This document shows positions 8,110 through 17,200 of a DNA stretch of 64,000 nucleotides, piece after piece. Made by a program: the position numbers and the translations under genes. How positions within the stretch are numbered: position 1 is the first letter of the stretch; every line of letters begins with the position of its first letter. This DNA is from Clostridium pascui (GTDB taxonomy: Bacteria; Bacillota; Clostridia; Clostridiales; Clostridiaceae), in assembly GCF_016908015.1 (NCBI RefSeq), contig NZ_JAFBDB010000002.1, forward strand, positions 372,001-436,000, written 5' to 3'. The notes below the pieces were generated by a model. The model saw nothing but the letters and a program-made list of their open reading frames with translations. It had not been told where the DNA came from and searched no databases.

Positions 8110-9128
8110 CAGTTATTTTCCGCCTTTCTAGCTATATAGATAAAGAATGGGGTACCTATAATAGCTGTAACTGCACCAACAGGAAGTTCCTTTGGATATA
8201 TAATAAATCTTGAGGCAATATCCGCAGATAATAAAAATATAGATCCTAGGACTATACTATAGGGTATTACCCATTTAAATTCAGAACCAACTAAGAAACG
8301 AGTAAAATGAGGAATAACTAAACCTACCAATGCAATTGGGCCTGCAACTGCCACAGAAGCACCAGCAAGTATAACCACTAATAAGATTATGCTAAGCTTT
8401 AAGAATTCTGTATTTAGTCCTAGACCCTTAGCCATTTCCTCACCAAGAGAAAATATATTTAATTTATCTGAAAGTAAAAAACAAACTATCCAAGCTATAA
8501 CTAAAAATGGCATTACTTTTAATAACAAGTCTAAGCTTCTACCTTCAACAGATCCAGTAAGCCAGTATAAAATTTCTTCCATAGTTTTCTCATCTTTATA
8601 TAATACAATTTGAGTAAAAGACATAAAGAATGCAGAAATTGCAGCACCGGAAAGAGTTAAGTCAAAGGTTTGAACAGAACCCTTTAAGCCTCCAGCTAGT
8701 CCATATACAAGAATTACTGCTATAAAAGCTCCGATAAAGGAAAAGAGTACAGCAAAATCTTGAGATAAATTAGGGAAATAACTATATATAAAAACCATAA
8801 AAAATGCAGAACCAGAATTAATACCAAGTAATCCTGGAGAAGCCATAGGGTTTTTGGTAAGAGTTTGCATGAGCACTCCAGAAAGGCTTAAGCTTCCACC
8901 TATAAATAATGCAGTTAGAGCTCTAGGAACTCTAGAAGTTTTTAAAATTATCTGTTCAGTAGTGTTTTCATAGTTTGTATATGTATTTAATAAATCCCAA
9001 GGGGAGGTCTTTATATAACCTAAAAGCAAGCTGCCTAAAAAACAGCATGCTAAAAAAACAATAAGTGCAGCTAATACTATAAATTTTGATTTATTACTTT
9101 CTAAATTAATTTTTTTAATCTTAATCAA
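8109..9128 (-). CDS. FecCD-family iron ABC transporter permease (first)
   Basis: FecCD-type permease with SRVPRALTALFIGGSLSLSGV, the ATPase-contact loop VIPHFTRFLVG, and the terminal LPVGAVTAIIGTPFFIYIA. First gene of the minus-strand operon. The frame is open to 9188 (GTG) but without a ribosome site there. GAAAGG precedes an ATG at 9137 with no spacing and a TTG at 9128 with 9 bases, so I prefer the TTG. The protein then begins MIKIKKINLESNKSK directly before the first helix, as usual in the family. Confidence 0.9.
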   Translation of the reverse strand: MIKIKKINLESNKSKFIVLAALIVFLACCFLGSLLLGYIKTSPWDLLNTYTNYENTTEQIILKTSRVPRALTALFIGGSLSLSGVLMQTLTKNPMASPGLLGINSGSAFFMVFIYSYFPNLSQDFAVLFSFIGAFIAVILVYGLAGGLKGSVQTFDLTLSGAAISAFFMSFTQIVLYKDEKTMEEILYWLTGSVEGRSLDLLLKVMPFLVIAWIVCFLLSDKLNIFSLGEEMAKGLGLNTEFLKLSIILLVVILAGASVAVAGPIALVGLVIPHFTRFLVGSEFKWVIPYSIVLGSIFLLSADIASRFIIYPKELPVGAVTAIIGTPFFIYIARKAENN

Positions 9129-9220
9129 GATAAACATCCTTTCATATATACTATATAAGTGCGTGTAAAGTTTATTGAAATAGTTCACTTTTAATATAAA
9201 CTATTATCAGCTAATCGTCA

Positions 9221-9258
9221 ATGAAAATCATTAACAAATGTAACTGAAAATCATTTGC
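9221..9258. promoter_or_regulatory. Pair of Fur-like boxes in divergent iron-transport promoter
   Basis: Two copies of TGAAAATCATT (9222-9232 and 9245-9255) lie in the 137-197-bp region between the divergent permease and binding-protein genes. They resemble half to two-thirds of the Fur consensus TGATAATNATTATCA. Fur repression in iron-replete cells is the expected control of such a cluster. The match is imperfect, so this remains a candidate. Confidence 0.55.
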
Positions 9259-9325
9259 AATTACAAAAGGTTTATGATAATATATAAATCGTCATAAAAA
9301 ATAAATTTTTAAAAGAGGTGTACAT

Positions 9326-10285
9326 ATGAAGGCAAGAAAAATTTTAAAGACTTTAGCAATATTAACTGCATTTGCAAGTATCACAGCATGCTCAGGGAAG
9401 AGTAATGAAGTAAAACCAGAAGCAATTGCAGAAAGCAATAAAAGAGTAATAGAACATGCTATGGGAAAGACAGAAATAAAAGGAGAGCCTAAAAAGATAG
9501 TAGTACTTACAAACGAAGGTACAGAGGCATTATTAGAGCTTGGAATCAAGCCAGTAGGTGCTGTTCAGTCATGGACAGGAGACCCATGGTATAAACATAT
9601 AGAAAAAGAAATGGAAGGCGTTGAAAACTTAGGACAAGAAAGCCAAGTTAATATAGAAGCAATAGCAGCTTTAAATCCAGATTTAATAATTGGAAATAAA
9701 ATGAGACATGAAAAAATATATGATCAGCTTTCCAAAATTGCACCTACAATATATTCAAATACATTAAGAGGCGAATGGAAAGATAACTTTAAGTTTTATG
9801 CAAAAGCATTAAATAAAGAAAAAGAAGGAAATGAAATAGTTAAAAAATTTGACGATAGAGTATCAAGTATATCTAAATTAGCAGGAGACAAATTAAAGAC
9901 AGAAATATCTATAGTAAGATTTATGCCTGGTAAAACAAGAATTTACCTAGGAGATACTTTCTCTGGGACTATTTTAAAAGAAATAGGATTTGCAAGACCT
10001 GAAAATCAAAGAAGTAATGAATTCACTGTAGAAATAGGAAAAGAAAGACTAAAAGAAGCAGATGGACAAGTTATGTTTTACTTTACCTATGAAACAGGGG
10101 ATGGTAAGGGAACTGCTAGAGAAAAGGAATATTTAGAAGATCCTATGTTTAAAACATTAAGTGTATCTAAAAACAATAGGGTTTATAAAGTAGATGATGC
10201 TATATGGAATACAGCTGGAGGAGTTAAGGCCGCAAATCTTATGCTTGACGATATAGAAAATCTAATTAAATCAAACAAACTATAG
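9326..10285 (+). CDS. Iron-chelate ABC transporter substrate-binding lipoprotein
   Basis: 319 residues. Signal peptide with lipobox (ITAC). The FecB/FhuD fold is marked by EHAMGKTEIKGEPKKIVVL, the first lobe GTEALLELGIKPVGA, IAALNPDLIIGNK, and the end WNTAGGVKAANLMLDDI. It most resembles the YfmC-like iron-citrate/siderophore binders, but the ligand cannot be assigned. AGAGGTG precedes ATG. It is divergent from its permease/ATPase operon across the Fur-like boxes. Its TAG stop lies 2 bp before repeat element B, which would act as its 3' boundary. Confidence 0.9.
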   Translation: MKARKILKTLAILTAFASITACSGKSNEVKPEAIAESNKRVIEHAMGKTEIKGEPKKIVVLTNEGTEALLELGIKPVGAVQSWTGDPWYKHIEKEMEGVENLGQESQVNIEAIAALNPDLIIGNKMRHEKIYDQLSKIAPTIYSNTLRGEWKDNFKFYAKALNKEKEGNEIVKKFDDRVSSISKLAGDKLKTEISIVRFMPGKTRIYLGDTFSGTILKEIGFARPENQRSNEFTVEIGKERLKEADGQVMFYFTYETGDGKGTAREKEYLEDPMFKTLSVSKNNRVYKVDDAIWNTAGGVKAANLMLDDIENLIKSNKL

Positions 10286-10287
10286 AA

Positions 10288-11069
10288 GTATTACGACATT
10301 TTTAATGTTAAATCTTTCGTATGGATTCTGCATTTAAGAAAGCGTTCATTTTGCAAAGAAGCTCTAATATCTCTGAATTTAAATCGCCTAAACTTTCTAA
10401 ACTCGCTGCCGCTCAGACAGTAGAAAGTTTTTTACGGTGCTTTAAATTCAGGGATAAAGAGCTTCTAATTGCTTATTCAATGCTTTCTACAATGCAGAAT
10501 CTATACTAAATTTAACATTAAAAATGTCTTCATCTGCACTGCTAAAGGATGAAATTTCGTTTTGACGAAATTTCTTTAAATTGACACTTATCAAAGGGCT
10601 GGTAGGCCCGCAGACGGATAGGCCGTAAGATATTAAGTATTCTATTTTTTATTAGAAATCTTTTTTTATATTCCCATATCTTTAATTTATAAATTAAACT
10701 TTTTCCTTTATTCCTTACAGGCTCTTGTAGCATTCCTGGGCTGCCGCCCTAAAAAATCTTTCTGTGCTAGATTCTAAAATATTTTAGAAATTCAGTTATC
10801 TGAATTTCTTCCTTCAGCAGCTTATATGAAGAACTTTTTAATGCTCTGGGAGCATAAAATTTTCATCGTAGAAGGCATTGAATGAGCCTTAGAACGGCTG
10901 TATTTATAAATTTAAAATACCGTTAAGAGCCGCCTACTGTTTGAGCGACAGCGAGTTTAGGCGGCTTAGGGATTTTAAATTTATAAATATTAGCCGTTTT
11001 CGGCGAAATGAACGCCTTCCTAGATGAAAATTCTATACGACCCAGAGCATTAAAAATGTCGCAATATCC
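10288..11069 (+). repeat. Twin-hairpin repeat element, copy B
   Basis: About 780 bp filling the whole gap between two converging genes, 2 bp from each stop codon. Hairpin 1 (10288-10530) begins GTATTACGACATTTTTAATG and ends with the complement; its inner stem is ACTTTCTA/TAGAAAGT around an ACTCGCTGCCGCTCAGACAG core. The centre (10531-10830) carries GGGCTGGTAGGCCC, GGGCTGCCGCCC, an AATTTCG/CGAAATT stem and AAATTCAG/CTGAATTT. Hairpin 2 (10831-11069) has perfect inner stem AGCCGCCT/AGGCGGCT and arms ATAAATTTAAAAT/ATTTTAAATTTAT. A 63-codon minus-strand frame at 10542-10733 is not kept in copies A or C. Confidence 0.88.
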
Positions 11070-11071
11070 TT

Positions 11072-13666
11072 TTAACGTATAATAGGTGCTGTCATTAAAT
11101 TTCTGTTATCTATGACTTCTAAAAACTCAGAAACTTCTTCAAAGGGTAAAGGCTTGCTATAGTAGTAACCTTGAATTTCATCACATTTTTGCTTTTTTAG
11201 TAGTGCCCATTGTTCTCTGGTTTCAACACCTTCAGCAATTACTTTAAGCTTAAGATTTTTAGCAAGAGATATAACTGTATCTACTATAGATTTAGAATCC
11301 TCATCTCTCACCATATCACGGATAAAACATGCATCTATCTTTAAGGTGTTTATTTTAAAATGTTTTAAATATTGTAAGGAAGAAAAGCCTGTACCAAAAT
11401 CATCTAAGGAGATACTAACTCCCATCGAATGAAGCTTGTTAAGTATATTAATTGTAAGAGCTACATCTTGAACAGCTATGCTTTCTGTAATTTCGAGTTC
11501 AAGCCATTTTGAATCAAGACCTGTTTCTTCTAATATTTTTTGTACTTTATAAGCAAAGTTAATATCAAGAAATTGCTTTACTGAAAGATTTACAGCAACT
11601 TTAATAGGTTTAACGCCCATATCTTGAAGTAATTTATTTTGTATACAAGCTTCTCGTATAGCCCATTCTCCAACTTCAATAATAAGGCCTGTTTCTTCAA
11701 GAATTGGTATGAATTTAGATGGAGGTATTATACCAAATCGCGGGCTATTCCATCTTAAAAGTGCCTCCATGCCTATTATGCTCTCTGTATTTAAAGATTG
11801 CTGAGGCTGATAGTAAAGTATAAACTCATTGTTTTTAACTGCCTGCCTAAGACTGCTTTCCAGTTTTAAGTTTTCATTTAATTCATCGTTCATTGAGCTA
11901 TTGAAGAACTTATATGAGCTCAATCCAGAGTTCAGTTTTGCTCTATACATTGCCATATCAGCATTTCGTACAAGGGAAGCATAGTTTTCTCCATCCCTTG
12001 GATAAACTGAAATCCCAATACTTACGCCAATGTAAAACTCCTTGTTTTTAAATACAAATGGAGTAGATAAAGCAGTTATTATTTGATCAGCTATAATAGC
12101 TAAATCACTTTCCTCACTTATATTAGGCACTAATACTGTAAACTCATCGCCGCCCATTCTAGAAAGTATACCAAGAGAGCCTATAGCTAAATTAATTCTC
12201 ATTGAAACCAACCTTAAAAGTTCATCTCCAAAGTGGTGGCCCAGGGTATCATTCACAATTTTAAATCTATTTAGGTCTAACAGCATAACCCCAAAAGTTT
12301 CATTATCACTAGCAGCAACTTCGTTAAATTTATCATTAAAGGCAATTCTATTCGGAAGTTTGGTTAAAGGGTCCTCATAAGCCATAGTTTCAAGAGCATG
12401 TCTTGCTATATTGACTTGATTAAATTTCTCCTTTAATTTATCTGAAGTTATTTTAAAGTTTTCAATTAAGGTGGTATATTCATGGACTAAACTTGAATTC
12501 CAGTTTATAATCTCATTATTAAAAATCTTATTTGGTAGATTTGCAGTTGTAATGGTAAGTTCTTTTATAGGTTTTGTCAATGCATCAGAAGCTATTAACG
12601 CTAATACAAGCCCTATAATAATTAAAAGTGTTATAATAGATAAGGTTTGAATAAAGAAGTATTCCATTTGTTCATAATAAGGCTTAATGGGTGTTTCTAT
12701 AATAACTCGAAATCTAGTATTATCAATAGTAAGCTTTAATTCTTTAACAACTAAAGAATATTTCAACTTACGCATAGGAGATAAATTTTTATATGTAGGA
12801 TACAACAAGACCCCATAGTTTCCTAAATGTATATTGGCTTCTTTATATCCTGAAATGGTGTACTTAACTGAAAAGTTTCTATTAGGATTACCAACAGATA
12901 TAACTTTATAATTATCATCAGCTAGAACTACAGATTGATTGTTACCAAAGTAGTCAGTATTTATGGCCTCATAAAGTGAATTTATATTTATGGATTTTGT
13001 AATTATAAATTCTGATCTCTTATTTATCTTATATTCTAGATCCTTTATTGTATCAGTAAGTTTAATTCTATAAATTATGATGACAAGAATTATAGAAGGA
13101 ATTAATATGCAACCTACAACTATATTAAAAAATATTCGACTTACAGGTATCAGGGTATTCTTGGTGTACTTTGTAATTTTCTTCTCAAGTTGAAAATGAG
13201 TTAAAATTATGCTTGCAAAGAACGAATTTAATATACCATTTATGATTGCTTTAAGCGATATTATGGTTGCATGATAAGATTCAGTATTAAATACAAGCTT
13301 TGAAAAGATTACAGATATAGGTACACCGACAAAGATCCAAAATATAAGGTCACTAACAATTAAATATTTATTCCGTTTTTGCAGTAAAAAAACTATAAGT
13401 ATTTCTAAAGGAAATATGATAAGTGAATCCCATCTATTTAATAAGGTATAGTTATGCAAGCTTGCTAGTATACTTATGAAAATAGCAGGTGTAACTCCAT
13501 ATATATCCATAATTAAAAATGCAGCTATACTCCCAAAGAAAATATATATACCTAGAAACGAAGTTATTGCAAAATAATTTAATGCAATAGCTAAAGTGGA
13601 TAAAATCAAGAAATAAATTATTGACCTTTTATTAATAATCAAATCTTTATTGTATAACAATTTCAC
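11072..13666 (-). CDS. Membrane-bound GGDEF-EAL cyclic-di-GMP protein
   Basis: 864 residues. Six to seven helices lie in the first 200 residues (a membrane sensor resembling MASE-type domains). An extracytoplasmic stretch of about 140 residues follows, then another helix near 350, a HAMP-like linker, GGDEF (motif intact, about residue 503) and EAL (EALLRW near 632, with NLS, LEITES, DDFGTGFSS, EGVE all present). Both cyclase and phosphodiesterase activity are therefore possible. The RxxD inhibitory site five residues before GGDEF is absent. The start is GTG at 13666 or TTG at 13660, the latter better spaced from AGGAG. Its stop abuts element B. Confidence 0.92.
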   Translation of the reverse strand: MKLLYNKDLIINKRSIIYFLILSTLAIALNYFAITSFLGIYIFFGSIAAFLIMDIYGVTPAIFISILASLHNYTLLNRWDSLIIFPLEILIVFLLQKRNKYLIVSDLIFWIFVGVPISVIFSKLVFNTESYHATIISLKAIINGILNSFFASIILTHFQLEKKITKYTKNTLIPVSRIFFNIVVGCILIPSIILVIIIYRIKLTDTIKDLEYKINKRSEFIITKSININSLYEAINTDYFGNNQSVVLADDNYKVISVGNPNRNFSVKYTISGYKEANIHLGNYGVLLYPTYKNLSPMRKLKYSLVVKELKLTIDNTRFRVIIETPIKPYYEQMEYFFIQTLSIITLLIIIGLVLALIASDALTKPIKELTITTANLPNKIFNNEIINWNSSLVHEYTTLIENFKITSDKLKEKFNQVNIARHALETMAYEDPLTKLPNRIAFNDKFNEVAASDNETFGVMLLDLNRFKIVNDTLGHHFGDELLRLVSMRINLAIGSLGILSRMGGDEFTVLVPNISEESDLAIIADQIITALSTPFVFKNKEFYIGVSIGISVYPRDGENYASLVRNADMAMYRAKLNSGLSSYKFFNSSMNDELNENLKLESSLRQAVKNNEFILYYQPQQSLNTESIIGMEALLRWNSPRFGIIPPSKFIPILEETGLIIEVGEWAIREACIQNKLLQDMGVKPIKVAVNLSVKQFLDINFAYKVQKILEETGLDSKWLELEITESIAVQDVALTINILNKLHSMGVSISLDDFGTGFSSLQYLKHFKINTLKIDACFIRDMVRDEDSKSIVDTVISLAKNLKLKVIAEGVETREQWALLKKQKCDEIQGYYYSKPLPFEEVSEFLEVIDNRNLMTAPIIR

Positions 13667-13701
13667 CTACTCCTAAACTGTATAATAATGATTTAATATG
13701 C

Positions 13702-13944
13702 ATAAATCAATATATCTCAATTCATTGAGATATTTCTTTGCATGATTTGTAAAAATCTATGATTTTGTTATAAATCAGCACATCTCAATTCATTGAGATG
13801 TTTCTTTGCATGATTTGTAAAAATCTATGATTTTGCTATAAATCAGCACATCTCAATTCATTGAGATGTTTCTTTGCATGATTTATAAAAATCTATGATT
13901 TTGCTATAAATCAGCACATCTCAATTCATTGAGATGTTTCTTTA
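13702..13944. repeat. Tandem array of a 68-bp palindromic repeat (3.5 units)
   Basis: Units start at 13702, 13770, 13838 and 13906 (last one partial), each 68 bp and nearly identical. Each holds the hairpin CATCTCAA-TTCA-TTGAGATG and a second inverted repeat GATTT(A/G)TA ... TATAAATC around AAATCTATGATTTT. There are no unique spacers, so it is not a CRISPR. Single copies occur at 687, 41723, 48650 and 61884. Apart from this array, the gap 13667-14063 shows no gene. Confidence 0.9.
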
Positions 13945-14063
13945 TTAATGTTAACATATTATGAAATTTTTAGGAAGTTATTTTGTGTAGAATAGAAGAC
14001 TTGATTTAAATAATTTATGGAAGTTATCCTTTGATTGTAAATTGTAAAACAAGATCCTTTTTA

Positions 14064-14486
14064 CTACTCAGTGAATCCCTTAAGCTGCATTACCTCAGCA
14101 TTCTTAAATAGTGCCATACCAGTTTTCATCTTTTTAAAGCCTAAACTTTCATAAAATCTTTCTTTGCCAATAGCTGCATATAATATGAAATTACACTGAG
14201 GAATGGATTCTATTATATTTTCAATAATCATTTTACCAATACCCTTTCCTTGATACTCGGGTATTACTGCTACATCATAAATTCCAGCTTGATAGGCTTC
14301 ATCTGAAAGGGCTCTTCCAAAGCCAACCAGCTTCTCATTATCATAAACAAACACTGCAGTGTAACTATTGTCAAACGCTCTTTTATGAATCTCTGCATCA
14401 AAATATCCCATTCCAACTTCCTTTAAAATCTCAGGTACTAAGTTCCAATTTACATTCGATGAGTCATGTGTGATTCTTAAGTTCAT
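14064..14486 (-). CDS. GNAT-family N-acetyltransferase
   Basis: About 140 residues forming one GNAT domain: the acetyl-CoA loop is PEYQGKGIGKMII (motif A, Q/RxxGxG/A), followed by ERFYESLGFKKMKTGM (motif B). The beta strand VFVYDNEKLVGFGRALSD is also typical. The substrate is unknown. An ATG at 14486, 8 bases after GGAGG, is preferred over a TTG at 14501 that overlaps the ribosome site. It stands alone, next to the 68-bp repeat array. Confidence 0.9.
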   Translation of the reverse strand: MNLRITHDSSNVNWNLVPEILKEVGMGYFDAEIHKRAFDNSYTAVFVYDNEKLVGFGRALSDEAYQAGIYDVAVIPEYQGKGIGKMIIENIIESIPQCNFILYAAIGKERFYESLGFKKMKTGMALFKNAEVMQLKGFTE

Positions 14487-14762
14487 TAGTAATACCTCCA
14501 AAAGTTTTAATTTAGTATATACAATTTTATATTAACAAATAATAGTATTAAATTGCATATAAATATAAAATTACTTATAAAAACATTTAAAATGTGAATA
14601 AAAATCATATATTTAATTTTCTTATGTACTAAGAGCAATGTAGTGAAATTATTTTTAAATTATATACAAATAAGTCTTTATTACTTTCTTTAGTGTAGGT
14701 ATATAAGATTGATGGTATATTGTAATGTCATTATACTTAATAGTGTTTTAGGAGTGATATTT

Positions 14763-16595
14763 ATGATAAAGGGTTTAAAACAAAAGTTAACTACTATATA
14801 TCTAGTACTTGTATTAATTATTGCAATGGTAGGGGGCTCAGGTGTAGTTACACTTAGCAATTTAAAAGGTGCTGTAGAGGGACTTATGATAGCAAATTAT
14901 AAAAGCATTAATGCAGCTAATAATATGATGGAAGTACTAGAGAAGCAGAATATAAATATTATCAATTATATACACATGGGAAATTCACAAATTACAAAGG
15001 AATTTTACAACAATAGTAATGAGTTTTATGAATGGTTCAATATAGAGTCAAGTAATATAACAGAAACAGGAGAAAGGGAATATGTAGAACAAATAAAAAA
15101 TGAATATGTAGATTTTATGAGGCTATTCTCAAAACTTCAAGAAATAAGAAATACAAAAGGAACTGAAGAAGCTTTAACTTTTTATGATAATGAAGTTATA
15201 TCTTCCGTTACTTTAATTAGGAAAGATTTAAGGGGGATATCTACAGTAAATGAACAAGTGATGTTGAAAAATAAGGATTTGGTTACAGGTGATGTAAGAA
15301 ATTCAACGCAATTTATTTTGATATTATCCATAACTTCAGTATTAGGAGGGTTCTTCTTATCTATATTTTTGATAAATAAATTTTTAAAGCCTATTTATTT
15401 ATTAACAGAGACTATTAAATTGGTGAAAGATGGAGACTTGAATCAGCAAACTCCTGTTATTTCAAATGATGAGATAGGTGTACTTGCTAAAGAATTTAAT
15501 AATATGATTAAAAGACTTCAAGCATTTGAACAAAGTACTTTAGGAAAGCTCATGGAAGAAAGAAATAAGTCTATAACTATAGTTAAGAGTATATCTGACC
15601 CATTAATAGTGTTAGATACTAGTTTTAAAGTAATGGTATTGAACAAAGTTTGTGAAAAGTTTTTTAACATAAAAGAAGATAAAGCTATAGGAAAACACTT
15701 CTTAGAGGTTATAAGGCATGGAGAATTATTTGATTATATATGGGAAACCTATGAAGGAAATGAAGAGACTACTCCAAGGATAATGACAATAAAAAATAAT
15801 AACAAAGAATACTACTTTAATATAACTCTTTCTGTAATAAAAAATGGATCGTCAACTATAAACGGTATTATAGTATTTCTTCAAGATGTAACTGAATTAA
15901 AAGAGTTAGAAAAGATGAAAAATAACTTTGTATCCTCTGCTTCTCATGAATTTAAAACTCCACTAACATCACTTATGATGGGGGCAAGTCTCTTAATGGA
16001 GAAAAATATGGGAGTTATAAATGATAAACAACAAGAAATTATAAAAACTATTCAAGAGGATGCAGATAAACTTTTAAATTTAGTAAATAATCTTTTAAAG
16101 CTCTCTACAATGGAATATGATAAGTCTTTGTTTAAGCTTAAAGAAGAAAATATTGAAGATATAATTAATAATTCGGTGAAAGATTTTTACAAACTGGCTG
16201 AAAGTAAAAATGTAGAAATATGTGTTGATATAGAAAAAAAATTACCTAAAGTAATGGTAGACTTTGAAAAACTTACATGGGTAATAAATAACTTATTAAA
16301 CAATGCATTGAAATTTACAACATCAGGAGATGAAATATATATAAGCAGTTATAAAAATCATAGCAAAATATTTGTATCAATTAAGGATACAGGTATAGGA
16401 ATATCAGAAGAGTATGTAGATAAAATTTTTGATAAATTTGTTCAAGTTAAGGGGCAGGACTCAAGTAATTCAGGCACAGGACTTGGACTCGCTATTTCTA
16501 AACAAATAGTGGAAGTACATTCGGGAGAAATTTGGTGCGAAAGTGAATTGGGAAAAGGAAGTAATTTTATTTTTACTTTGCCGATAAAGAATTGA
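14763..16595 (+). CDS. Membrane sensor histidine kinase, first gene of potassium operon
   Basis: 610 residues from the ATG at 14763 (AGGAG 8-9 bases upstream). Two membrane helices (about 10-30 and 182-202) flank a four-helix-bundle-like sensor. HAMP, PAS (IVKSISDPLIVLD onward), HisKA with H-box SASHEFKTPLTSL (near 395), and HATPase with N-box NNLLNNALKF and G-box DTGIG complete a full kinase. It lies 9 bp before a receiver protein and heads the run of K+-transport genes, so it probably senses or tunes potassium or turgor. That role is inferred from context only. An upstream TGTGAATAAAAATCATA at 14593 resembles a Crp-type site. Confidence 0.93.
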   Translation: MIKGLKQKLTTIYLVLVLIIAMVGGSGVVTLSNLKGAVEGLMIANYKSINAANNMMEVLEKQNINIINYIHMGNSQITKEFYNNSNEFYEWFNIESSNITETGEREYVEQIKNEYVDFMRLFSKLQEIRNTKGTEEALTFYDNEVISSVTLIRKDLRGISTVNEQVMLKNKDLVTGDVRNSTQFILILSITSVLGGFFLSIFLINKFLKPIYLLTETIKLVKDGDLNQQTPVISNDEIGVLAKEFNNMIKRLQAFEQSTLGKLMEERNKSITIVKSISDPLIVLDTSFKVMVLNKVCEKFFNIKEDKAIGKHFLEVIRHGELFDYIWETYEGNEETTPRIMTIKNNNKEYYFNITLSVIKNGSSTINGIIVFLQDVTELKELEKMKNNFVSSASHEFKTPLTSLMMGASLLMEKNMGVINDKQQEIIKTIQEDADKLLNLVNNLLKLSTMEYDKSLFKLKEENIEDIINNSVKDFYKLAESKNVEICVDIEKKLPKVMVDFEKLTWVINNLLNNALKFTTSGDEIYISSYKNHSKIFVSIKDTGIGISEEYVDKIFDKFVQVKGQDSSNSGTGLGLAISKQIVEVHSGEIWCESELGKGSNFIFTLPIKN

Positions 16596-16604
16596 GGTGG
16601 AAAA

Positions 16605-17183
16605 ATGAAAAAAGCTTTAGTAATAGATGATACTAAGAATATAAGAACGCTGTTAACAACTTGCCTCGAGATGAATAACTATGAAGTTATAACAGCTAAA
16701 GGCGGAGAAGAAGCAGTTAATGAATTTAAGAGACAAAAGTTTGATATAGCTTTTTTAGATATAAAGATGCCTGAAATAAGTGGTACAGAGGTATTAAGAC
16801 AAATAAGAAGTTTGAAAATTAATACACCAGTTATAATAATGACAGCTTTTGCTACAGTTAAAAATGCAGTGGATTGTACCAAACTAGGTGCTGTAGCCTA
16901 TTTGCAAAAACCATTTACTTCAGAAAAGATTAAAAGCTTATTAAATGAAATTGAAAAGGATGAAACATTAATTACAGATATAAGCGGTTATATTAGTTAT
17001 TCTAAAAAACTTATAAAAGAAAATAAGCCAGAAGAAGCATTGAAGTTTTTAAATAAAGCATTAGCCATGAAAGCCAACGATGGACAAATATATTATTTGA
17101 TAGCAATATGCTACAAACGCATGGGCAAAGAAGAAGAATGCAGGAAGTTCTACAAAGCAGCTCAAGTTTTTGATTATAAGTAG
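16605..17183 (+). CDS. Response regulator: receiver domain with TPR tail, no DNA-binding domain
   Basis: The receiver (residues 1-120) has all key residues: acidic pair D8/D9, phospho-acceptor D52 (FLDIKMP), T80 and K102 (QKPF). Instead of a HTH output, the last 65 residues form about two TPR-like helical hairpins (KPEEALKFLNKALAMKANDG and IYYLIAICYKRMGKEEE). Output is therefore likely protein-protein contact rather than transcription. It is cotranscribed with the kinase before it and the transport genes after it. A good ribosome site (GAGGTGG) precedes ATG. Confidence 0.9.
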   Translation: MKKALVIDDTKNIRTLLTTCLEMNNYEVITAKGGEEAVNEFKRQKFDIAFLDIKMPEISGTEVLRQIRSLKINTPVIIMTAFATVKNAVDCTKLGAVAYLQKPFTSEKIKSLLNEIEKDETLITDISGYISYSKKLIKENKPEEALKFLNKALAMKANDGQIYYLIAICYKRMGKEEECRKFYKAAQVFDYK

Positions 17184-17200
17184 TGTAAGGAGATTTGATT

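Noticed and set aside
10321-10509. 62-codon plus-strand frame inside hairpin 1 of element B
   Set aside because: It runs through a palindrome, has no ribosome site and is not kept in the other copies.
10542-10733. 63-codon minus-strand frame (starts MLQEPVRNKGK) inside element B
   Set aside because: Copies A and C have stops and changed lengths at the same place, and the conserved parts are hairpins, so conservation follows structure and not codons.
10533-10830. Group I or group II intron core in the element centre
   Set aside because: I could not find the P/Q/R/S elements of group I or a domain V with a GTGYG 5' end of group II; short AAGATAT similarity is not enough.
13702-13944. CRISPR-like array
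   Set aside because: Units are contiguous 68-bp repeats without unique spacers and no cas gene is present; each unit is itself palindromic.
14487-14762. c-di-AMP (ydaO) riboswitch before the potassium operon
   Set aside because: None of the conserved ydaO segments is seen; only a promoter-like AT-rich region and a weak Crp-type site.
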